Below, in pieces: positions 59,401-64,000 of a DNA stretch of 64,000 bases (position 1 is its first letter; each line of letters starts with the position of its first letter). A model generated the notes under the pieces. That model was given only the letters and a program-made list of their open reading frames with translations. It was not told the origin of the DNA and ran no database searches. Both the position numbers and the translations under genes were made by a program. The DNA comes from Polytrichum commune (lineage: Eukaryota; Streptophyta; Polytrichopsida; Polytrichales; Polytrichaceae): positions 35,486,527 through 35,550,526 of the forward strand of contig OX485808.1 of the NCBI GenBank assembly GCA_950295325.1, read 5' to 3'.

Positions 59401-59928
59401 TCCATGTAGATATCTGACACTATGTAGCTAAGCACATCACTAACCCTTAAATCCATATATCAACACTGATTTCACATTGTTTTAATCACATCAAGCTATA
59501 GCATGGAATCAATGCCTACTATACATCAGGTTGCAATTTTGATCTTCTGTTTCTATGCTTTGTAGTTGCAAGACTTTAAAGGTTGAATCATGAGTTGATT
59601 CAGTGTTGATGAATGGATCATTATCTAAATGTTGAGTCAGCACCAAAAAGATCTTAAACCCTGATGGGTATCTATTAACCACTGACTTACCATTAAACGC
59701 CAGTCATTTGCATTTTGAAATGTGAATCCAATTTCTGACCCTTTCTGTGCTATGTGGATAGGTTTTGCTGGCGCGAGTGGAGGTGGAGGTTTCGGTCAAG
59801 GATTTGGTGCAAACCAAAGTGGGGGTGGTGGGTTTGGCCAATTCTCAGGGTCAGGAGCATCTGGATTTGGCAACAGCACAAGCCCCCCAGCTCAAACTAA
59901 CAACCTCTTCACTCAAATGAGAAAATAG
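47421..59928 (+). CDS. NUP214: Nup214-type FG nucleoporin (19 exons, about 1,947 residues)
   Basis: Nucleoporin of the cytoplasmic face of the nuclear pore; in plants and animals it works with Nup88/Nup62 partners and DBP5/Gle1 in mRNA export. Exons by hand: 47421-47586, 48251-48462, 48968-49139, 49368-49511, 50035-50156, 50271-50383, 50607-50746, 50978-51143, 51394-51668, 51935-52755, 53113-53262, 53487-53544, 53750-53883, 54373-54518, 54746-55112, 55596-55736, 56109-56325, 56545-58677, 59762-59928. Phases close throughout. Residues 1 to ~420 form a beta-propeller (RIPARALAVSNRFGITFFVH, ASWSPDGKNIAYMTKD, ESIQWVRPDGILVAYIQ, VAANRRSVDDHIVILGWFS), matching plant Nup214. A coiled-coil stretch occupies about 780-1000. 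FG-rich parts are exon 10 and exons 18-19 (from ~1180, ending LFTQMRK). The ATG at 47421 opens the conserved part. Exon 17 could start at 56064 (+15 residues); exon 14 start is least certain. Confidence 0.9.
47624..47650. repeat. (GTTT)n tract in NUP214 intron 1
   Basis: Six GTTT/TTTG units directly after exon 1. Confidence 0.85.
52270..52569 (+). repeat. Five 60-bp tandem repeats in NUP214 exon 10
   Basis: Exact 60-bp period (starts 52270, 52330, 52390, 52450, 52510). Each encodes 20 residues of the form GDKSAQSASMGFFGQANKDA, giving one FG per unit (SG in the third unit, where FFG became FSG). This is in-frame expansion of an FG spacer. Confidence 0.95.
52756..53112 (+). other. Probable GC-AG intron 10 of NUP214
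   Basis: Exon 10 ends IIDLEK at AAG|GCAAGC and exon 11 begins GTGAAAGTAATG after TTGGCAG. The frame is phase 0 on both sides. No GT donor in the right frame lies between the last coding-like codons and the TGA that follows eight bases later, so a GC donor with otherwise good consensus is the best fit. Confidence 0.65.
57122..57446 (+). repeat. Four 78-bp tandem repeats in NUP214 exon 18
   Basis: Period 78 bp (starts near 57122, 57200, 57278, 57356). Each codes for 26 residues of the form STPSFGSGFSSNLQSGQPTG plus GASSVA, with one FGS motif per unit. Confidence 0.9.
58559..58667 (+). repeat. Four 27-bp tandem repeats in NUP214 exon 18
   Basis: GGGFASAGT / GGGFASAAT / GGGFASAAT / GGGFAGAAG units near the end of the exon. 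They lack the FG dipeptide order (GF instead) but keep the hydrophobic spacing. Confidence 0.9.
59161..59207. repeat. Interstitial telomere-type repeat in NUP214 intron 18
   Basis: Nearly seven units of TAAACCC, the common plant telomere sequence, within the last intron. Possibly the trace of end-joining repair or chance amplification of a telo-box. Confidence 0.9.
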
Positions 59929-62880
59929 CTACTTAAAACCCACCAGTAACTTCCTTGGTGTATTGCAAATATTTCTGCATCCATCAAGAGCCTTATTGCA
60001 TTATGCCTTTCGCTTGCCGTTGGTCACCATTCAGGTTCACAGAAATTTGACAGAACCAGAACCATTTTTGTAGATTGATAAATTATATTCTTGAAAAAAA
60101 TTTAGAGAAGCTATTGAGCAGGTTTAGGTACGTGAAATTTCCATAGCTGTCTTGAAGAGTGCAGTTGTTAACACTGGAGGCAAAAGTAATATTTGCCTCT
60201 GATCCACTGGCGGATTGTGGCTTGGGCACAAAGTTGTCCTCACCACGACCATATTCACTTTTTGTAGAAAAAAAACTGAACTCTTCCTGTACACTGTTTA
60301 GTTCCATATTTGCTTCATCACATAACCTACTAAGTTCTGTGACTTTTTCCTTATTGATCATCTTGCTGCACCTTAATGTCCGGGTCCAAGAAACTTGGGG
60401 TCCAAATCACTCCATAAACCTTACTTTTGGACTCTAAGATTGAACCCAAGCTTGAAGTTTGGTTCCTCAAATTGGGTGTAGTATTTTCTTGACTTGGGAT
60501 TGTCAAGATTTGGTGGGAAAGTGGTGTCATATTAACAGAACTTCATTTTCCAGTGGACTTAGACCCTAGTGTTCACTACTTTAGTCCAATTTGTTTTGCT
60601 CTCAACCAATAGGATTGCTCAATTTCATAGTTTTTTTGGTTGTGGACCCGTGTTTAAACCCACTCTGAGCATGGTCTCTCAAGATTTTGTGATCGCATTG
60701 GCAATATGTCTCCAGAAAACTTTGAGGTTGGGAAGAAAATTCAAATCTTCAGTTATATGTGCAAGCTTCAGCCCCTGACCTCACTTCCAATGAAATGAAT
60801 GAAATTGTTTTTGAAGTCCAGAAAGCTGAAAGGCTAGTAGGACTGAAAGTACATCAGGATGGTTTCAAACCAGCTAGTTTTGTAGAGTGGTGGAGTGTAG
60901 TAGCCTCCGTGACATGGAGGCTAACATCAACTTGGAGTCAATGGTTGCTTCAAGTACAATTCATATTTGTATTTGAGAAAATCCTTGAGGTGGAGGTAAT
61001 CTAGTTTCTTTCCTGAGAGATATAAAGAGTTCCACTAATTTTTATCAAATTGGCTCATGACAACTACCATGGGGGGAACCTTAAAAACATGTAAATCCTT
61101 GGTTTGTTGTTAATTCATTTGATTGGGTCCCACAATATTGATTTTGGGATTTGTGACCTGCTTCAAGAGTCAATTTGACTACAAATAACATTATCGGGGT
61201 TATACAATTGTTTTGTGATTTCATACTCCCCCACAAACCTTTACCCATTTTAATCAAGTTATTGTGCATATTGTTCCGAGGATGTATCAATTGAGCTCAT
61301 TACATTGCTTTGGGGGTAAACCCTAAACCCAAAATCCATGAAACAACACTTGAAATTGATGGGAAAATGGCATTAGATTCACGAATAAAACGTTTGGTCT
61401 AGAGACAATGCACATTATCGACACAAACCACATTCATTTGAAGGAATTGGATTCTCTCATCTCTAACTTAGAGACATATATCACAACATCAAAGTCTTCC
61501 AACACCCCTCGCATGTCAAAGTTAGAAAGTGAGATAGTTGTACTACAAGACCACTTAAAAAGCCTTGAAAAAGATGCTATCATATGGGCATGTAGACTCA
61601 AAGATCTTCTCTTCATGATTAAACAAGACAACACGTAACTGAGATTATTGGAGAGGGGAAAAACGTAGCCTACACCTACGATTGAACAATATGGCAAAAA
61701 GCAAACATGAGAGCACTCTACAACTCACCCAAGGATTTTTACGATACACATTTGGAGGTGCACTACGTATTACCGAAGCTTAGTAGGGTAGAATATTTTA
61801 ATCAAACTAAGCCTTGCTCGATTATTCTTAAAATGCTTCAATCGGGAGATGAAAATAGCCTACTTGTAAAACCACAAGAAACTAGCACATAAATTGGACT
61901 AGATGAAAATGGGACACCAACACAAAGGGATGATCTTTGATGAAAAAAATATCAAAATATCAAAATGAAAGAACTTCAAAAGGCAGGGAAAATAATCAAG
62001 CTCATACATGGAGAAATTGTAGTACTTGAAGATGGGACAAAAAAACTAGTTGGCAGCACAATACACAAGCTTCAACGTCAAAATTTGTGCCACATTTCAT
62101 GTGCATGTTGAAATTGTAGAGGTCATTGTATGCACGACAATATTCTAATAATAGATATTTTTTAACAAGAGATCTAATATCCTTAGTAGAAACTTGGTAA
62201 AAACATTGAATAAAAATAGCAAAAACATTTGGTTATTTCATTTCTATGTTACACAATATAAATCTAACAACATACAATCAAGCACCATTACTTGAGGACA
62301 TGAAGTTATTGTGGTATTTATTAGGAAGTCTATATGTAGATGTGTCTCACATCTCCTTTCAACTCACATGGACACACATATGTGGATTTCAATACAACAA
62401 GGATTTGGAATATGATAAGGTTGTTATATGTGTCTATATTAGGCGCTAACGCCTTGTACATTGATATGTGCAATTGTGTTGCCTTTGTGAACATGTTGCC
62501 TCTTTACCCATGCAAATCACCTTGGGTCAAAAACAAATTACACAAAATTGTAACTTTGTTTATTCATTTGTATAACAACTACAACCCAAAAGAAAACAGA
62601 TCTTTATATGTTGCTACTACAGTAATAAATATCCAAAATAGTGTAACATGCCGATATATTTGCATGGGACAAATTAATTGCACAATTTTTGTGAATGAGA
62701 TTGTGAATGGTAGAATGTTGTCCCAATTGTTTTGGTGTAAATCAATGAACATGGAGAATTGACTGCTTAGTTACAAATGAACCAATTGAGTTTGAGAAAT
62801 AGCAGGTTGAGGCTCAAGACTTCATGAAATCAAGCAACCATTATAGAGAAATCTATGGAGCATGCATCAAATTCAATAAA
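59929..62880. other. Downstream of NUP214: no complete gene, several coding-like relics
   Basis: Minus frame 60361-60083 (INKEKVTELSRLCDEANMEL … QEEFSFFSTKSEY) is hydrophilic and helix-prone, overlapping what should be the NUP214 3' UTR. Plus frames near 60660-60900 (DRIGNMSPENFEVGKKIQIF; EIVFEVQKAERLVGLKVHQD) and 61408-61638 (KELDSLISNLETYITTSKSS; KLESEIVVLQDHLKSLEKDA, heptad-like) also read as protein. None has splice support, a recognised family or a complete start-to-stop structure. Confidence 0.4.
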
Positions 62881-63342
62881 GAAAAACTGAGAGATCACAA
62901 CATGGGGTCTGTCTAAACCTCCTCTACGAGCGTAACACGGAGCCCTTTCGTGGCCAGGGGCAGCCCGTCGCTCCCCGACCCTCCCTCTCCCCGACCCTGG
63001 CCGTCCCGAGCCTTGGCCGTCCGCCCGCTCATCCACCGGAATGAACTTTCATCCCGTCGCGCTTACTCTCGGGTCTCGCGCTTACTCTCGGTGAGCCGAC
63101 CCGACCACCAAGAGATCACACTTAAACAGAATAGGGGGTCGATCATTTCGCGGCGTGGAGATCGGGGCTTCGAGAGACGCATGGAGGTTGCGTTGCTTCT
63201 TTTGTTTCTGCAGAGCTCGAAGCCATCTTCAAGGAGGCGACCATCGCGATGATCAGGTTTGAGAACGAGCACCTGAACACGTAATCCGAGCTCAGGTCCG
63301 CGCTCTAGCGGCGATTCGCATCGAGCCCCACTCACGGGGTCA
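62881..63342. other. GC-rich patch with possible decayed coding sequence
   Basis: Base composition changes sharply from AT-rich to GC-rich near 62900. A short direct repeat (CGCGCTTACTCTCGG) occurs at 63057 and 63077. On the plus strand around 63213-63310 a frame reads ELEAIFKEATIAMIRFENEH and then meets TAA and TAG codons at positions where single C-to-T changes would account for them. This is consistent with a methylated, decaying insert of unknown type. Confidence 0.35.
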
Positions 63343-63523
63343 GTCAGAGAGATTGGCTCCGGGAACCATTTCGCGGTGTGGAGATCGGAGTGTTGTCGGG
63401 CTTACAGGGATCCCGGTCTCAACTTGGATTCGAGTCAGAGAGATTGGCTCCGGGAACCATTTCGCGGTGTGGAGATCGGAGTGTTGTCGGGCTTACAGGG
63501 ATCCCGGTCTCAACTTGGATTCG
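63343..63523. repeat. Perfect 91-bp tandem duplication
   Basis: The unit starting GTCAGAGAGATTGGCTCCGG at 63343 repeats from 63434 to 63523 without a visible difference, so it is recent. No protein was recognised; frames spanning it repeat the same residues. Confidence 0.95.
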
Positions 63524-64000
63524 CTAATCACCTCGCACTAATCAACCCAATTCAGCGGTTGAAAATGGCATGAATTTGAGGTGCTTTGAGTGTCAAGTTC
63601 ACTGCAGAGTGTCAAGCTTCGATTGATTTTCACAGAAATCTTTATGTGAAGAAATCCTTCCTGGGGTTGCCAAGACAAAAAGGAACATTTTGTTTTCGAG
63701 CCAAGACCTTCACATAAGAGTGTTATCCGGGAGTGGCAATCGAAATGGCACTTTGATGCAAGGATTGCATCCAAAACCATGCAAGACAATATTGTGCAAT
63801 TTCATTAAGCCATTCTGATTTGGTGAGAAACAGCATGTGTGAAGGCTTAAGTACAACTGAATATTTTAAGATAAGCTCATAAGAGGGTGAGGAGTAATAG
63901 GAACTCGCCTTTTGACTAGGCTCGCCATCTTTTCCTACAAATACACACCCTAACTCTTGGAGATTTGTTCCTCGAGTCTCAATAAAAAGGGAATGTTGAA
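63524..64000. other. No gene recognised at the right edge
   Basis: The sequence returns to average composition. No supported frame or RNA gene up to the window end. Confidence 0.4.

Noticed and set aside
60083-60361. Minus-strand 92-codon helix-prone ORF after NUP214
   Set aside because: No convincing splice acceptor or upstream exon, and it overlaps the expected NUP214 3' UTR; mentioned as a relic only.
1-64000. CRISPR arrays, prokaryotic operons or ribosomal RNA genes
   Set aside because: No such structures; the window is a spliced eukaryotic nuclear sequence.

Overview
The window looks like a transposon-rich stretch of a land-plant nuclear genome. The evidence is spliced nuclear genes whose closest remembered relatives are plant ERCC1 and plant Nup214, Ty1/copia and Ty3/gypsy elements with initiator-tRNA-Met primer sites, an hAT element, long-TIR foldback elements, and a plant-type (CCCTAAA)n tract. 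Non-genic DNA is AT-rich. I cannot fix the lineage from sequence alone.

Layout. 1-2644: the 5' part of a reverse-oriented Ty3/gypsy element (pol start, broken gag, PBS, complete LTR). 2645-8997: one copy of a ~1.96 kb segmental duplication carrying an intact 455-codon orphan gene, with a 4.4 kb copia element inserted in its 3' flank. 8998-12945: a copia RNase H region split by a 1,559 bp palindromic element with a target-site duplication, plus related arms of the same repeat. 12946-16650: repeat-rich DNA with an alternating 55-bp array, a foldback element with a TSD, and a copia RT fragment. 17513-19471: the second copy of the duplication with the second orphan gene. 19472-31980: mostly non-genic, with two related MITEs, a decayed DNA transposon between inverted repeats, and an LTR-element relic. 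31988-35943: the repair gene ERCC1 (9 exons), with CRE-type, G-box and CCAAT motifs upstream. 41851-44489 (minus): a five-exon DPY30-like gene of 120 residues, with exons as short as 29 nt, carrying a deleted hAT element in intron 3. 47421-59928: a Nup214-type FG nucleoporin gene (19 exons, about 1,947 residues). 59929-64000: coding-like relics, then a GC-rich patch with a 91-bp tandem duplication.

Three conserved single-copy-type genes have housekeeping roles: ERCC1 (XPF-ERCC1 excision/crosslink repair nuclease), DPY30 (histone H3K4 methyltransferase core, or a flagellar role in plants with motile sperm) and NUP214 (cytoplasmic side of the nuclear pore, mRNA export). ERCC1 and DPY30 are tail-to-tail. 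DPY30 and NUP214 are head-to-head, about 2.9 kb apart. No operon-like linkage is implied.

Exon models were built by hand from reading-frame continuity, splice-site motifs and remembered family sequences. No alignment or search was run. The least certain points are the first exon borders of NUP214 exons 13, 14 and 17 and the 5' UTR extents.
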